Source of the DNA: DMER64 sp964542305 | GTDB lineage: Bacteria > Bacteroidota > Bacteroidia > Bacteroidales > UBA932 | DNA length: 64,000 bases | NCBI GenBank assembly: GCA_964542305.1 | Contig: CAZITX010000001.1 | Coordinates: forward strand, 62,001 to 126,000 | Direction: 5' to 3' | Shown here: in pieces, positions 52,364 to 63,400 of the stretch | Position numbering within the stretch: position 1 is the stretch's first letter | How the letters are laid out: every line of letters begins with the position of its first letter | Made by a program: the position numbers and the translations under genes | The notes under the pieces: generated by a model | Database searches by the model: none | What the model saw: only the letters and a program-made list of their open reading frames with translations | What the model was told of the DNA's origin: nothing

Positions 52364-52843
52364 ATGGAAAAAGCAATATTTGCAGCAGGCTGTTTCTGGG
52401 GTGTGCAACATTACCTGGACCGGGCTCCCGGAGTAATAAATACAACAGTCGGGTTTATAGGAGGCCATAAGGAAAACCCTTTGTACGAAGAAGTAAAAGC
52501 ACACACGACAGGCCATGCCGAGGCGGTGGAAGTGGAATTTGATCCGGTGCTGACCGGTTTTGAGGAGTTGTGTAAATTGTTTTTCGAGATCCACGATCCC
52601 GGGCAAATTGGAGGACAGGGACCTGACATAGGACCGCAATACCGGTCAGAGATATTTTATCTGAACGACAAACAACGGGTGATTGCACAAAAACTCATGC
52701 AGATACTCAGGGACAAGGGCCATACGGTAAATACCGCCCTGACCCCTGCTTCCCGTTTCTGGCCTGCCGAAAAATACCACCAACATTATTACGATAAAAC
52801 GGGACACCATCCCTATTGTCATTTTCGCGTTAAAAAATTTTGA
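52364..52843 (+). CDS. msrA: Peptide-methionine (S)-S-oxide reductase
   Basis: Repairs oxidised methionine in proteins. 159 residues. The catalytic Cys sits in AAGCFWGVQHYLDR near residue 9, with the GFIGGHKENPLYEEV block and FEIHDPGQIGGQGPDIGPQYRS. The frame extends upstream to 52316, but the ATG at 52364 gives the normal MsrA N-terminus. It is followed 2 bp later by ettA. Confidence 0.95.
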   Translation: MEKAIFAAGCFWGVQHYLDRAPGVINTTVGFIGGHKENPLYEEVKAHTTGHAEAVEVEFDPVLTGFEELCKLFFEIHDPGQIGGQGPDIGPQYRSEIFYLNDKQRVIAQKLMQILRDKGHTVNTALTPASRFWPAEKYHQHYYDKTGHHPYCHFRVKKF

Positions 52844-52845
52844 TC

Positions 52846-54519
52846 ATGGCAGATGAAAAAGTGATCTTTTCAATGAACGGGGTCAGCAAGATCCTGCCTT
52901 CAAGCAATAAAACCATCATTAAGAACATTTACCTGTCTTTTTTCTACGGGGCAAAGATCGGGGTGATAGGGTTGAACGGATCCGGGAAATCCACCTTGCT
53001 TAAGATCATAGCCGGAATAGAGTCGGGAACGGAAGGGGAAGTCGTCTGGGCTCCCGGTTATTCTGTGGGTTACCTGGAACAGGAACCGCATCTGGACGAT
53101 TCCAAAACCGTCATGGAAACGGTGCAGGAAGGGGTGCAGGATGTGGTCAACCTGCTGAAAGAATACGAAGCAGTGAATTTGAAGTTTGCCGAGCCTATGA
53201 GCGACGAACAGATGAACGATCTGATCCTTCGCCAGGGCGAGCTGACCGAGCAGATAGACAACGCCGGGGCGTGGGATCTGGATTCCAAATTGCAGCGTGC
53301 TATGGACGCCTTGCAATGCCCGCCGGCCGAATCTTCTGTCAAACACCTGAGCGGCGGGGAACGGCGCCGGGTGGCATTGTGCCGCCTGTTGCTCAGGGAA
53401 CCCGATGTGCTTTTGCTTGACGAGCCCACCAACCACCTGGATACCGAGAGTGTACAGTGGCTGGAAGCCCACCTGCAGCAATACAAAGGAACGGTGATAG
53501 CGGTTACCCACGACAGGTATTTCCTGGATAATGTAGCCGGTTGGATCCTGGAACTGGACCGTGGTGAAGGCATTCCCTGGAAGGGCAATTATTCTTCCTG
53601 GCTGGAACAGAAAACCATTCGTCTGACCATGGAAGAAAAGCAGGAAAGCAAACGGCGCAAGACACTGGAACGCGAACTGGAATGGGTGCGTATGGCGCCC
53701 AAAGCCCGCCACGCAAAATCCAAGGCACGTCTGGGGGCTTATGAAAGAATGCTTAACGAGGACGGGCGGCAAAAGGAAGAACGTCTGGAGATATTTATTC
53801 CCAACGGGCCCAGGCTGGGAGACAATGTCATTGAAGCTTCAGGGGTTTCTAAGGCTTACGGGGATAAGCTTTTGTTCGAGAACCTGAATTTCAAATTGCC
53901 TCCTGCAGGGATCGTGGGAGTCATCGGACCCAACGGGGCCGGGAAAACCACTCTTTTTCGCCTGATCATGGGAACCGAGACGCCCGATGCCGGGAATTTC
54001 CGGATAGGGGAGACCGTGCGTCTGGCATATGTGGACCAACAGCACAAACAAATTGATCCGGACAAAACGGTCTACCAGACCATTGCCGAAAACTCGGAAT
54101 ACGTCCAGCTGGGAAACCGGCAGGTAAACGCAAGGGCGTATGTTTCCCGCTTTAACTTCTCGGGAGCCGATCAGGAAAAGAAATGCGGAATTCTGAGTGG
54201 TGGGGAACGAAATCGCTTGCATCTGGCCCTGACACTGAAGGAAAACGCCAATGTTCTTTTATTGGACGAGCCTACCAACGACGTGGATGTCAACACCATC
54301 CGTGCGCTGGAAGAAGGGTTGGAAAGTTTTGCCGGCTGTGCCGTGATCGTGTCTCATGACCGGTGGTTTCTGGACCGCATAGCCACACACATCCTGGCTT
54401 TTGAAGGCGATTCCGGAGTGTATTTCTTTGAAGGCTCCTACAGTGAATACGAAGAAAACCGGAAACGGCGCCTGGGAACAGAGATCAAACCGTTTAAGTA
54501 CAAAAAGCTGCAGGCTTGA
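52846..54519 (+). CDS. ettA: Energy-dependent translational throttle protein EttA (ABC-F)
   Basis: ABC-F ATPase that acts on the ribosome, not a transporter: two ATP-binding domains and no membrane part. 557 residues. First P-loop GLNGSGKSTLLKI, signature LSGGERRRVALCRLLL and DEPTNHLDTESV; an arm/linker region (about 240-320); second P-loop GPNGAGKTTLFRL, LSGGERNRLHLALTL and DEPTNDVDVNTI. The TTG at 52840 is discounted; the ATG at 52846 is used. It ends 14 bp from the convergent regulator gene. Confidence 0.94.
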   Translation: MADEKVIFSMNGVSKILPSSNKTIIKNIYLSFFYGAKIGVIGLNGSGKSTLLKIIAGIESGTEGEVVWAPGYSVGYLEQEPHLDDSKTVMETVQEGVQDVVNLLKEYEAVNLKFAEPMSDEQMNDLILRQGELTEQIDNAGAWDLDSKLQRAMDALQCPPAESSVKHLSGGERRRVALCRLLLREPDVLLLDEPTNHLDTESVQWLEAHLQQYKGTVIAVTHDRYFLDNVAGWILELDRGEGIPWKGNYSSWLEQKTIRLTMEEKQESKRRKTLERELEWVRMAPKARHAKSKARLGAYERMLNEDGRQKEERLEIFIPNGPRLGDNVIEASGVSKAYGDKLLFENLNFKLPPAGIVGVIGPNGAGKTTLFRLIMGTETPDAGNFRIGETVRLAYVDQQHKQIDPDKTVYQTIAENSEYVQLGNRQVNARAYVSRFNFSGADQEKKCGILSGGERNRLHLALTLKENANVLLLDEPTNDVDVNTIRALEEGLESFAGCAVIVSHDRWFLDRIATHILAFEGDSGVYFFEGSYSEYEENRKRRLGTEIKPFKYKKLQA

Positions 54520-54533
54520 TCTGATGATACTGT

Positions 54534-57500
54534 TTACTTCCTGTGGTATTCGCTGGGGGCTGACCCAAAGTGCTTCTTGAAACTGATGGAGAAATGGGAA
54601 AGCGTACTGAATCCTGTAAGATCAGCCACTTCCGAAATATTGTATTTGCCGGTAGCCAATAATTCTTCGGCCCGGTTCAGCTTGTATTTCTTGAAGAAAA
54701 CATTGGGATTCATCCCGGTGAGTCCTTTAACCTTATAATAGAATTTGGTCCGGCTGATTTTCAGTGTTTCAGTCATTTTTTGAATATTGAGTTCCGGGTT
54801 GGACAATTCTTTTTCCATGAGATCGTACAAGTCTTTCAAAAACTGTTTATTCTGGGGCAACAACTCTTTATCATCAACATCCAGGGGTGGTTTTGTGGTT
54901 CTTTCAAGAAGGCGGTGCAGGGTTTCCCTGTTTTTGAGTTGTGATTTAATAACAGCTTCCAGGTAAGGTGGTTCAAACGGTTTTGTAATATAAGCGTCTG
55001 CGCCTGCCTCAAATCCGCTGACTTTTTCTTCCGTTGTTGTTTTGGCTGTGAGCAGTATGACCGGGATATGACTGTAACTGAGATTCTCTTTAATAATGCG
55101 GCAAAATGTAAAACCATCCATGCCCGGCATTACTATATCGCTGATTATCAGATCCGGTAAGGTGGTCTCCATAGAATTCAAAGCTGTTTGTCCTTCAAAT
55201 TCATGAACAACGTGGTAATGAGGACGCAGAAGCATTTTCAGGTAATGAGCTACATCTGTGTCGTCTTCTACCAGAAGAATCACCGGCAGTTCTTTGTTGT
55301 TTTCTTTTTGTTCCTGAATCATGTCGGTATAGGATCCGGACGGGTTTAAGGCAGCAGCCGCGTCTGCAGGGGCTTCAGAGAAATCCAGTTCTGAAGGTTC
55401 GTAGGCGGTTTCATCCACCGGAATGATAAAAGTCAGCATGGCACCCCCGTCGGGTTTATTTTCAGCTTTAATCAATCCGTGATGTGTTTCAACCAGACGC
55501 CTTGAGTAATACAATCCAATTCCGGTCCCCCAGGAAAGAAATCCGGTTTTCTGACGTTCCATTTGGTAATACCTGGTAAAAACCCTTGCCAGGTCTTTGT
55601 TGTCGAATCCCGGACCATTATCGGCAACCGATAATTTAACGTACCAGGAGGATACAGGTCTTGCAGTTTGGTCAAGGTCAAAACTCTTTGCAGCATCTTT
55701 ACTGTCTATCACATCAAAAGTCACCTCTATACGTCCTTTGCCGGGAGTGGCGAATTTTACCGCATTGGCCAGCAGATTTCCTATAATCTTGTCAATCTTA
55801 TCTTCGTCAATCCAGGTAAGGAATGTGTCTTCCAGCCCTTTGGTACGCAGGGTTATATCTTTTTCAGCAGCATTGATCCTGAAAATATCCACCAACTTAT
55901 TTATCGGCTCAATGATGTCTGCTTTTCTGACCCGCAGGTTGAGCGTATCGTTTTCAAGTTTATAAAAATCCAGCAACTGATTGATCAGCTTTAGCATTCT
56001 CCGGACACTGCGCTGGATGATACATACCAACTGCCTGTTTTCTTCAGAGATCGTTTTATCGTTGGCCAACGTAGATATGGGGCCGGCGATCATGGTCAGA
56101 GGGGTTCGGAATTCATGGGAAATGTTAGAAAAGAATTTCATGTTGGTCTCATTCTGCCGGATTTCCCGTTCCCGCTCCATTTCAATTTGCCGGGTTTTTA
56201 TTCTGGATTTCCTGATCCTCAGATACAGAGCAAGTATGCTTCCCAGGATCAGAGCCCCCGACAACCCGTACAGAAGCCATGCCCACCAGGAGAACCAGGG
56301 CGGGGTTTTGACCTTTATTGAAAGCGATCGTGAAGTTTCTGCTATGGTGTTATCATGGTTCTTTATCTGTACTGTAAAAGTATACTTACCTGCCGGGAGA
56401 TTGGAATAATAAGCTTCCCGGTGTTGGCCGGCTGCAATATACTCTTTATCAAAACCCGATAAACGGTAACAATATTCCACACGCGGGGCTGCATTGTGAT
56501 AATCCAATGCGGCAAAGGATATACTGAAATTGTTCTGGGTATGGTCCAGAATTATTTCCGGAGTTTCTGTCAGGGAACGTTTAATAGGTCCGTCTTCGGA
56601 TGGGATAACCAATTTGTTGTGAATCTTCAGGTATTCAAAACATAACGGAACAGATCTTTTTTGAGCAATGTCCAGGGGATTGAAATGAGTAATACCGTGT
56701 GTTCCACCAAACATCAATGTGTTATCCGGCAATCTGACGGCACTCCTTTCATTAAATTGATTCCCTGATATACCGTCCAGGGCCGTATAGCTAAAATACT
56801 GATCTATTGTTCTGTCGTAACGGATCAATCCATATTGTGTGCTGATCCATACCTGCCCGGTATTGTCTTCCAACAGGTCACTTATGTCGTTGCAGGATAG
56901 ATCCCTGATTGGGATAATTTCCCCGGTGGCAGGTATATATTTTATCAGGCCGTTCCCCACAGTCCCCATCCAGATTATACCCGCCGAATCTTCCATCAGG
57001 GCAGATGGGATTAAGGGCAGGTCCGGAAAAAGTTTATTGATATCCAGTTCTTCAAAGTGCATATCCTGGGGATACAAGATTCTTGGATTTTGTTTGAATC
57101 CTGGAATAAAAAGGGATCCGTTGGATAGGGGGAGAATATGAGGGATATATACAAATCCGGGATGAAACAGATCCAGGGTTTTTATTTTTTGAGACCCTTG
57201 TTTCAGATAATATATTTGGTGGCTGAAAGTGCCTATCCATAACGTCCCGTTTTTGTCCGAAGTGACTGAAAGGATGGACGGAAGAGATGTAAATCGTTTT
57301 ATCAGAAAGATTTTATCCCGGATGTATTTCAGGGCTATCAGTTCCGAATAATGATAGAGCCAAATCGTATTATCGGGAGCTATATGGATGTTGATCAAAG
57401 GGTCATTTAAAAATCCCGGAGCCACGCTTTCTATCCTATCCGAAAGATCCACTATTAAATCAGTCTCCCTGTCGTAAACAGAAACACCCTCCCTTCGCGT

Positions 57501-58586
57501 AGATATCCACACATTCCCGTTGCTGTCCGTATCTAATGAAACGGTGTTTTTGCCGTCAAATCTTTTGGTAAGTAGGTTGTTTCTGCCAAATGACTCGCGG
57601 GATGGATTGCTCACAAAAAACCCTTTGTCATAAGTTCCTATGAAAATATTGGAATGAGAGTCTTCATACAATGCCGTGATTTCTGCATCCGGAACATCAA
57701 AAGGAAAATCCTTGTCACGCTGATGGAGCAATTTATCCGTAAGGGGCAGGTACAGGAACAATCCCTGGTCGGTAGTATTGATCAACATAGAATTCCTGTT
57801 GTATGGTTGTATGCCTGTTATTCGGGAATTCATCAACATCCGGTTGCCTGTAATCCCTGGGGGTAAAGAAGAATAACCACCTGTCCGGGTGTCCAAAATG
57901 GAGAGAAACTGTTCCCCGGAAAGCCAGAGTTCTCCATTATCTCTTAAATGGGAATAGGTTACATATCCTGACGTCTCCCATGAAGCGTTCAATTCCAGTG
58001 TTTTGGAATTGTAACAAAACACTTTGGCCGGAGTTACCAGCCATAGCCTGTCCAGGCGGTCCATATGACAAGTATTGGGAAAGCCGGAAAATTCATAATG
58101 CAATACGTGCCTGAACGTTTTACTCTCCTGATCAAAAACAGAAAGGGAAGAACCCAGGTTCAAATACAGTGTCCCTTCCGAATTTTCAAGAAGCTGAAGA
58201 CAATTCCGGTTGGGACCTTCTACGGGATAATTGGTAAAATGCCCGTCAGAACCGTAGAGACTCAGCCCGTTTACCGTCAGGAACCACATCCTGTTTCGTG
58301 AATCTTTGAAAATATACTGTATTTGATTGTCAACTAGCGCTGTGGAGTCCCGGTTCCTTAGGTGGCGGCTGAATTCATAACCGTTGTAACGGTTCAACCC
58401 CCTTCCGGTACCTATCCATAGATAGCCGTCTTTGTCTTCTCCAAAACACCTGATGTTCTGATTGGATAAACTTGATGAAAGTGAAAAAGACTCACCGGCA
58501 TATTCAGTCGATGAAGTAGTGCCTTTACATCCGCATAGCAGAATAGGGAATAAAACTAATGTTGTAATCAGACGTTGGATCGTCAT
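54534..58586 (-). CDS. Hybrid two-component system protein (sensor kinase plus AraC-type response regulator)
   Basis: About 1350 residues in one polypeptide. Lipoprotein-like signal at 1-20; two-component regulator propeller repeats (about 40-690, seen as DGYLWIGTGRGLNRYNG-type blocks); a Y_Y_Y domain (about 700-765); a membrane helix near 775-795; HisKA with the phospho-His at about 824 (NISHEFRTPLTMI); HATPase (about 930-1045); a receiver domain with phospho-Asp at about 1150 (ISDIVMPGMDG); and an AraC helix-turn-helix (about 1245-1350). It probably senses a glycan fragment in the periplasm and turns on the divergent esterase-SusC-SusD genes. The start at 58586 gives the signal; the longer frame to 58679 does not. 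Confidence 0.95.
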   Translation of the reverse strand: MTIQRLITTLVLFPILLCGCKGTTSSTEYAGESFSLSSSLSNQNIRCFGEDKDGYLWIGTGRGLNRYNGYEFSRHLRNRDSTALVDNQIQYIFKDSRNRMWFLTVNGLSLYGSDGHFTNYPVEGPNRNCLQLLENSEGTLYLNLGSSLSVFDQESKTFRHVLHYEFSGFPNTCHMDRLDRLWLVTPAKVFCYNSKTLELNASWETSGYVTYSHLRDNGELWLSGEQFLSILDTRTGGYSSLPPGITGNRMLMNSRITGIQPYNRNSMLINTTDQGLFLYLPLTDKLLHQRDKDFPFDVPDAEITALYEDSHSNIFIGTYDKGFFVSNPSRESFGRNNLLTKRFDGKNTVSLDTDSNGNVWISTRREGVSVYDRETDLIVDLSDRIESVAPGFLNDPLINIHIAPDNTIWLYHYSELIALKYIRDKIFLIKRFTSLPSILSVTSDKNGTLWIGTFSHQIYYLKQGSQKIKTLDLFHPGFVYIPHILPLSNGSLFIPGFKQNPRILYPQDMHFEELDINKLFPDLPLIPSALMEDSAGIIWMGTVGNGLIKYIPATGEIIPIRDLSCNDISDLLEDNTGQVWISTQYGLIRYDRTIDQYFSYTALDGISGNQFNERSAVRLPDNTLMFGGTHGITHFNPLDIAQKRSVPLCFEYLKIHNKLVIPSEDGPIKRSLTETPEIILDHTQNNFSISFAALDYHNAAPRVEYCYRLSGFDKEYIAAGQHREAYYSNLPAGKYTFTVQIKNHDNTIAETSRSLSIKVKTPPWFSWWAWLLYGLSGALILGSILALYLRIRKSRIKTRQIEMEREREIRQNETNMKFFSNISHEFRTPLTMIAGPISTLANDKTISEENRQLVCIIQRSVRRMLKLINQLLDFYKLENDTLNLRVRKADIIEPINKLVDIFRINAAEKDITLRTKGLEDTFLTWIDEDKIDKIIGNLLANAVKFATPGKGRIEVTFDVIDSKDAAKSFDLDQTARPVSSWYVKLSVADNGPGFDNKDLARVFTRYYQMERQKTGFLSWGTGIGLYYSRRLVETHHGLIKAENKPDGGAMLTFIIPVDETAYEPSELDFSEAPADAAAALNPSGSYTDMIQEQKENNKELPVILLVEDDTDVAHYLKMLLRPHYHVVHEFEGQTALNSMETTLPDLIISDIVMPGMDGFTFCRIIKENLSYSHIPVILLTAKTTTEEKVSGFEAGADAYITKPFEPPYLEAVIKSQLKNRETLHRLLERTTKPPLDVDDKELLPQNKQFLKDLYDLMEKELSNPELNIQKMTETLKISRTKFYYKVKGLTGMNPNVFFKKYKLNRAEELLATGKYNISEVADLTGFSTLSHFSISFKKHFGSAPSEYHRK

Positions 58587-58639
58587 AATTCCGGTCAAAC
58601 TTGAATTCAGGACGAAAATACGCAATTCAAAGTGAAATT

Positions 58640-58664
58640 TGATAATTATGATAAAATGTGATAA
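58640..58664. promoter_or_regulatory. Three TGATAA direct repeats between the regulator and the esterase
   Basis: TGATAA at 58640, 58649 and 58659 (steps of 9 and 10 bp, one face of the helix). They lie about 95-120 bp upstream of the esterase -7 box and 54 bp before the regulator start. A binding site for the hybrid regulator is a reasonable guess, not shown. Confidence 0.35.
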
Positions 58665-58757
58665 AAAATGAACAAACAAGAAACAAATGCATAGTGTATA
58701 CGAACAAATTAAGAAAAAATGTAATAAATCCGGAAAACCCTTACGAAAGTGTGTCTG

Positions 58758-58765
58758 TAGTTTTG
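58758..58765 (+). promoter_or_regulatory. -7 box of the esterase/SusC/SusD promoter
   Basis: TAGTTTTG fits TAnnTTTG and lies 21 bp before the ATG at 58787, a spacing also seen for the M23 gene. No TTTG is found at -33, as expected for a promoter that needs an activator. Confidence 0.45.
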
Positions 58766-58786
58766 TATTACCAAAATCTTATACTC

Positions 58787-60454
58787 ATGAAATCTACAGT
58801 CTGTCTTATAACACTCTTCATTGCATCTGTTGTTACCGGATGTTCACAGGGGTCAGGGAATCAGGTGCATAATGAAAAAAAATCTTCTCTGATTAAGGCT
58901 TCTTCCACTGAAGCAGTTGTACAGACAGTCGCCGGTGAAGTCGCCGGATTCATTGAAGATGGGTTGTTTATTTTTAAAGGTATCCCTTATGCAATGGCAC
59001 AAAGATTTGAATTGCCTCAGCAACCAACCCCCTGGGATGGTATACTCAGTTGCCGTGCTTACGGACCGGTTTGTCCACAAGCTATACGAACCGGATGGCA
59101 AAGTGATGAACAGGCTTTTGCATTCAACTGGGATGACGGGTATCCCGGTGAAGACTGTCAACGTCTGAATATCTGGACACCGGCCATGGAAGACGGAAAA
59201 AAACGTCCTGTGATGGTCTGGTTACACGGAGGAGGCTACTCGGCAGGTTCGGGCCAGGAGTTGCCAGCATACGATGGTGCATCCCTTGCTTCCAGTGGAG
59301 ATCTTGTTATTGTTTCCCTGAATCACAGGTTAAATATCCTGGGATTTTTGGATTTGTCGGCTTACGGAGAAAAATATGCCATGTCAGGGAACCTGGGCAT
59401 TCTGGATATTATTATGGCATTGGAATGGGTCCGGGACAATATTGCCAACTTTGGAGGAGACCCCGGGAATGTGACCATTTTCGGGCAATCAGGCGGAGGG
59501 GGTAAAGTGTCCACATTACTGGGAACGCCCCGGGCTTCCGGCTTATTTCACAAGGCTATAGTACAAAGCGGTTCCATGATATCGGCAATGGAACCCAAAT
59601 ATTCACGAAAAATAGGGATCGAAGTTGTACGAATACTGGGGTTACAGCCATCACAGGTAGAACAGCTTAAAGACATCCCTTACCGCACATTACTTGAGGC
59701 AGGAGAAAAAGCAGTGGACAGAGTCAGGAAAGAGGCTGAAGCCGATGGTATTCAGTCCCTGATCTTCGGATGGGCACCGACCATAGACGGGATTTTTCTG
59801 CCCGAACAGCCTTTTGAGCATGAGGCTCCAGAAACGGCGAAACAGATACCTATGATAATAGGAACAACACTCCACGAATTCTCTGCAAGTACATATATGC
59901 CTGACCTGAGAAATGTTGATCTCCATAAGGCACGGGAAATACTAAACCAAAAATACGGGGATAAAACAGAATCTTTTATTGAAGCCGTTGCTGCGGCGTA
60001 CCCGGGATTCCGGCCTGTAGATTTGTTTGATATTGATACGCGTTTTCGCCAGGGAGCTTTGTACCAGGCAGAAATGAAAGCACGTCAGAAAGGAGCCCCC
60101 GTATATATGTATTTATTCAGTTGGGAATCCCCTGTACTGGACGGCTCCCTGCGTGCGATGCATTGTATGGAATTGCCGTTTGTTTTTAACAATATTCACA
60201 GGAGCCGGCACATGACAGGAGGAGGTGAAGAAGCTTCCCGTCTTGCAGATAAAATGAGTCGCGCCTGGATCAATTTTGCCCGCAGCGGCAATCCCAACAT
60301 TACTACGTTACCGGAATGGGATCCCTACGATCCGGGAACGGGAGCTACTATGGTATTCGACAACCAATGCCGGATGGAATACCATCACGACAGAGAGTTG
60401 ATCAGCTTCATTCTTGAAATAAACAAAAAATCAAATAACCAACAATCTAACTAA
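58787..60454 (+). CDS. Carboxylesterase type B lipoprotein
   Basis: About 555 residues, usual for the family. A lipoprotein signal ends VVTGC (residues 1-20). The alpha/beta-hydrolase core shows the oxyanion part VWLHGGGYSAGSG, the nucleophile elbow IFGQSGGGGKVSTLLG near residue 232, and the His of AMHCMELPFVF near 465. It should cleave ester groups from a glycan or its decorations outside the cytoplasm. A longer frame to 58658 is discounted in favour of the signal-bearing start. It sits 29 bp upstream of SusC on the same strand. Confidence 0.9.
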   Translation: MKSTVCLITLFIASVVTGCSQGSGNQVHNEKKSSLIKASSTEAVVQTVAGEVAGFIEDGLFIFKGIPYAMAQRFELPQQPTPWDGILSCRAYGPVCPQAIRTGWQSDEQAFAFNWDDGYPGEDCQRLNIWTPAMEDGKKRPVMVWLHGGGYSAGSGQELPAYDGASLASSGDLVIVSLNHRLNILGFLDLSAYGEKYAMSGNLGILDIIMALEWVRDNIANFGGDPGNVTIFGQSGGGGKVSTLLGTPRASGLFHKAIVQSGSMISAMEPKYSRKIGIEVVRILGLQPSQVEQLKDIPYRTLLEAGEKAVDRVRKEAEADGIQSLIFGWAPTIDGIFLPEQPFEHEAPETAKQIPMIIGTTLHEFSASTYMPDLRNVDLHKAREILNQKYGDKTESFIEAVAAAYPGFRPVDLFDIDTRFRQGALYQAEMKARQKGAPVYMYLFSWESPVLDGSLRAMHCMELPFVFNNIHRSRHMTGGGEEASRLADKMSRAWINFARSGNPNITTLPEWDPYDPGTGATMVFDNQCRMEYHHDRELISFILEINKKSNNQQSN

Positions 60455-60483
60455 CCATCATTTAATAACCAAAACCAATTTTT

Positions 60484-63400
60484 ATGAAAAAACTAAATTA
60501 TGGCCCTGTGATCATGTTGTCTTTGCTGGTTTTCAGCTTTTTGCTGATTGTGCCGGCAAGTGTTACAGCGCAGGATGCACAGGTCAGGATCAGTGGTACT
60601 GTGATAGACCAGACCGGTCTGCCTTTACCCGGAGCTTATGTTACCGCTGTGGGATTGCAACGGGGAGTAAGCACGGATCAGGACGGGAAATTTGAACTTT
60701 TAGTTCCTCAAAATGCTACGATCGCTGTTTCTTATGTGGGATTTAAAACAGCAGAAATCCCTGTGGGCGATCGTCGTGTGTTTGAAATAACACTCCAGGA
60801 AGATGCTCTTTTCCTGGAAGATGTGGTGGTCATCGGATACGGTGTACAACGTAAAAGTGACGTAACCGGTGCCATTGCAAAGATCAATACAGATGATATT
60901 GAAAACCGTTCAGTCGCACGTGTTGAAGAAGCACTTCAGGGAAAGACCGCCGGGGTACAGATTATTACTACATCCGGAGCACCCGGAAAAGGCATGGACA
61001 TAAGGGTTCGCGGTATCAGTTCCAATTCGGGTTCTGTAGATCCCATTATCCTGGTGGACGGACTGCAGGTCTCTGATATGGGTTACCTGGATCCCAACAA
61101 TATTGAATCCATTGAAGTCCTCAAGGATGCAGCTTCTGCCGCCATATACGGGGCCCAGGCCGGTAACGGGGTAGTACTGGTAACCACACGTTCCGGCAAA
61201 CGGGCGGGTGAAGGAAGGCTCTTTTACGATTTTCAATATGTATTGAATGATCTGGCCAAGGTCCCCGATGTCATGAATGCCTCTCAGTACATGGATTACA
61301 TGGTGGAAGCAGGTACGTTTACTCAAGCCGAGTTCGATCAAAAATATGATGGAGTGACCGATACCAACTGGGCTAATGTGGCTTTTGAAACCTCACTAAT
61401 GCAACGTCACAGCCTTGGATTCCAGGGCGGAGGTGAAAAAGGCAGTTTCTTTGCCTCTATCAATTACCTGGATCAGAACGGCATCGTTGCCGGAGATGCG
61501 GATGTTTACCATCGTCTTACCGGTCAGGTAAATGCAGATTACAAGATCAAGAAATGGTTGCGCGTTGGGATGACTTCTTCCATAGAGAAATGGGATACAC
61601 GGTCTGTCAGCGAAAGTTCGGAATACGGGAGCCTGCTGGTCGCCGTTTTGGCAATGGATCCTCTTACTCCCAATTTATACAGTCCTTCCGAACTGCCTCA
61701 GTTCATGAAAAACAATCAAAATGATCCCGCATGGGTGGCTTTATACAACGATTACCTGAAGAATGAAAACGGGGATTATTACGGAGTTTCCCAATTTGTT
61801 ACTGCTGAACAGGTACATCCCATGATCATGCGTGATGCTACCCAATCCGATTCCTGGGGAGCCAACCTGCTGGGAACTTTTTTCGCCGATTTCACCCCCA
61901 TAAAAGGCCTGACCATCACCTCAAAGCTTGGTTACAGGTTGGGGTACAACAATAGTAAATCATACGGAGGATTGTACTATGCCAACGATATGGTATACCG
62001 TAGTAAAATGACCTTAAGCCGCAGTGCCGGAAATAACGTGTATTATCAATGGGAAAATTTTGCCAATTACGACCTGGAATTGGATAATCACCGCCTTAAT
62101 TTTATGGCGGGGGTATCCTTTGCTGAAAGCCGGAATGATTATGCATCGGCCGGAACGGATAAACTTACAAAAGATCTTCCCTTGTTCCGCGACATCGGTT
62201 ATTCTGATCCAACGGCAAACAGAACCATAGGAGGGGGATTCGGAAAATCGGCCAAAATGTCCTATTTCGGACGTATTTCCTATTCTTACAGAGACAAATA
62301 CCTGCTTCAGGCTGTATTGCGCAGGGACGCTTTTGATGCATCAGTACTTCCGGTGGAGAAAAGATGGGGAACTTTTCCTTCCGTTTCGGCAGGCTGGGTT
62401 GTATCTAAAGAAGGATTTATGCAGGGCAACAACCTCCTTTCTTACCTGAAATTACGTGCCAGTTGGGGCCAGAACGGGAACATAGGTCCCCTTGGAGGCT
62501 TCCGTTACCGCACATCCATTGCTTCTGGTTATACTTATCCGTTTTATAATGAAATTGCCTACAATATTGGTTCGGCACCCACAGGTCTTACTAACCCGGA
62601 TATCCGTTGGGAAACTTCGGAACAGATAGATATTGGTATAGATCTGAGGATGTTTAACGACCGTTTGACCTTTACGGCAGATTTTTATACCAAAGAGACT
62701 AAAGACCTTTTGGTGGCTACGACACCTCCTTACGAAACCGGAGTAAGCAGCACTACTGTCAATGCCGGGAACGTACACAATCACGGTTTTGAATTTGAAC
62801 TGGGCTATACGGGAAATATCGGGGATTTCAATTACAACATCAGGGGTAATCTCTCAACCGTAACGAATGTAGTCACCTACCTGGATCCGTCTATCAGTCG
62901 TATTGCAGGCGGTAGTTACCATACTTACTCCGGGCTGACTGCTTTTGAAGTCGGGTACCCGGTTTGGTATATGCGTGGATACCAGCTGGATCATATAGAC
63001 ACACAGACAGGTGATCCTGTATTTGTAGACCATACCGGTGACGGGCTGGTAAGTGATGATGATAAAGTCATGATAGGAAGTGCCTTGCCTGATTTCACCT
63101 ACGGGATAACCTTAACCATGTCCTGGAAAGGACTGGACCTGACACTCTTTGGAGCGGGATCACAGGGAAATGATATCTTTTCATTGCTCAACCGCGTGGA
63201 CCGTCCCCAGGGAAACAAGCTGTCTATGTTTTATGAAGGACGTTGGACCCCAAGCAATACGAACGCCTTCTATCCCCGTCCCGGAAGTAATGATGAAGAT
63301 AAATTCTGGATGTCGGATGCCAATGTTTTTGACGGATCCTATTTCAAGATAAAGCAAATACAGCTTGGTTATTCGTTGCCACAGAAATGGATGCATAAGA

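Noticed and set aside
52900..53772. Long open frame of 290 residues antisense to ettA
   Set aside because: It mirrors the ABC-F gene, whose motifs are complete on the plus strand. It has no family motif and comes from the skewed codon use of ettA.
54520..54533. Terminator between ettA and the hybrid regulator gene
   Set aside because: The 14-bp gap between the convergent stops has no hairpin with a T-run.
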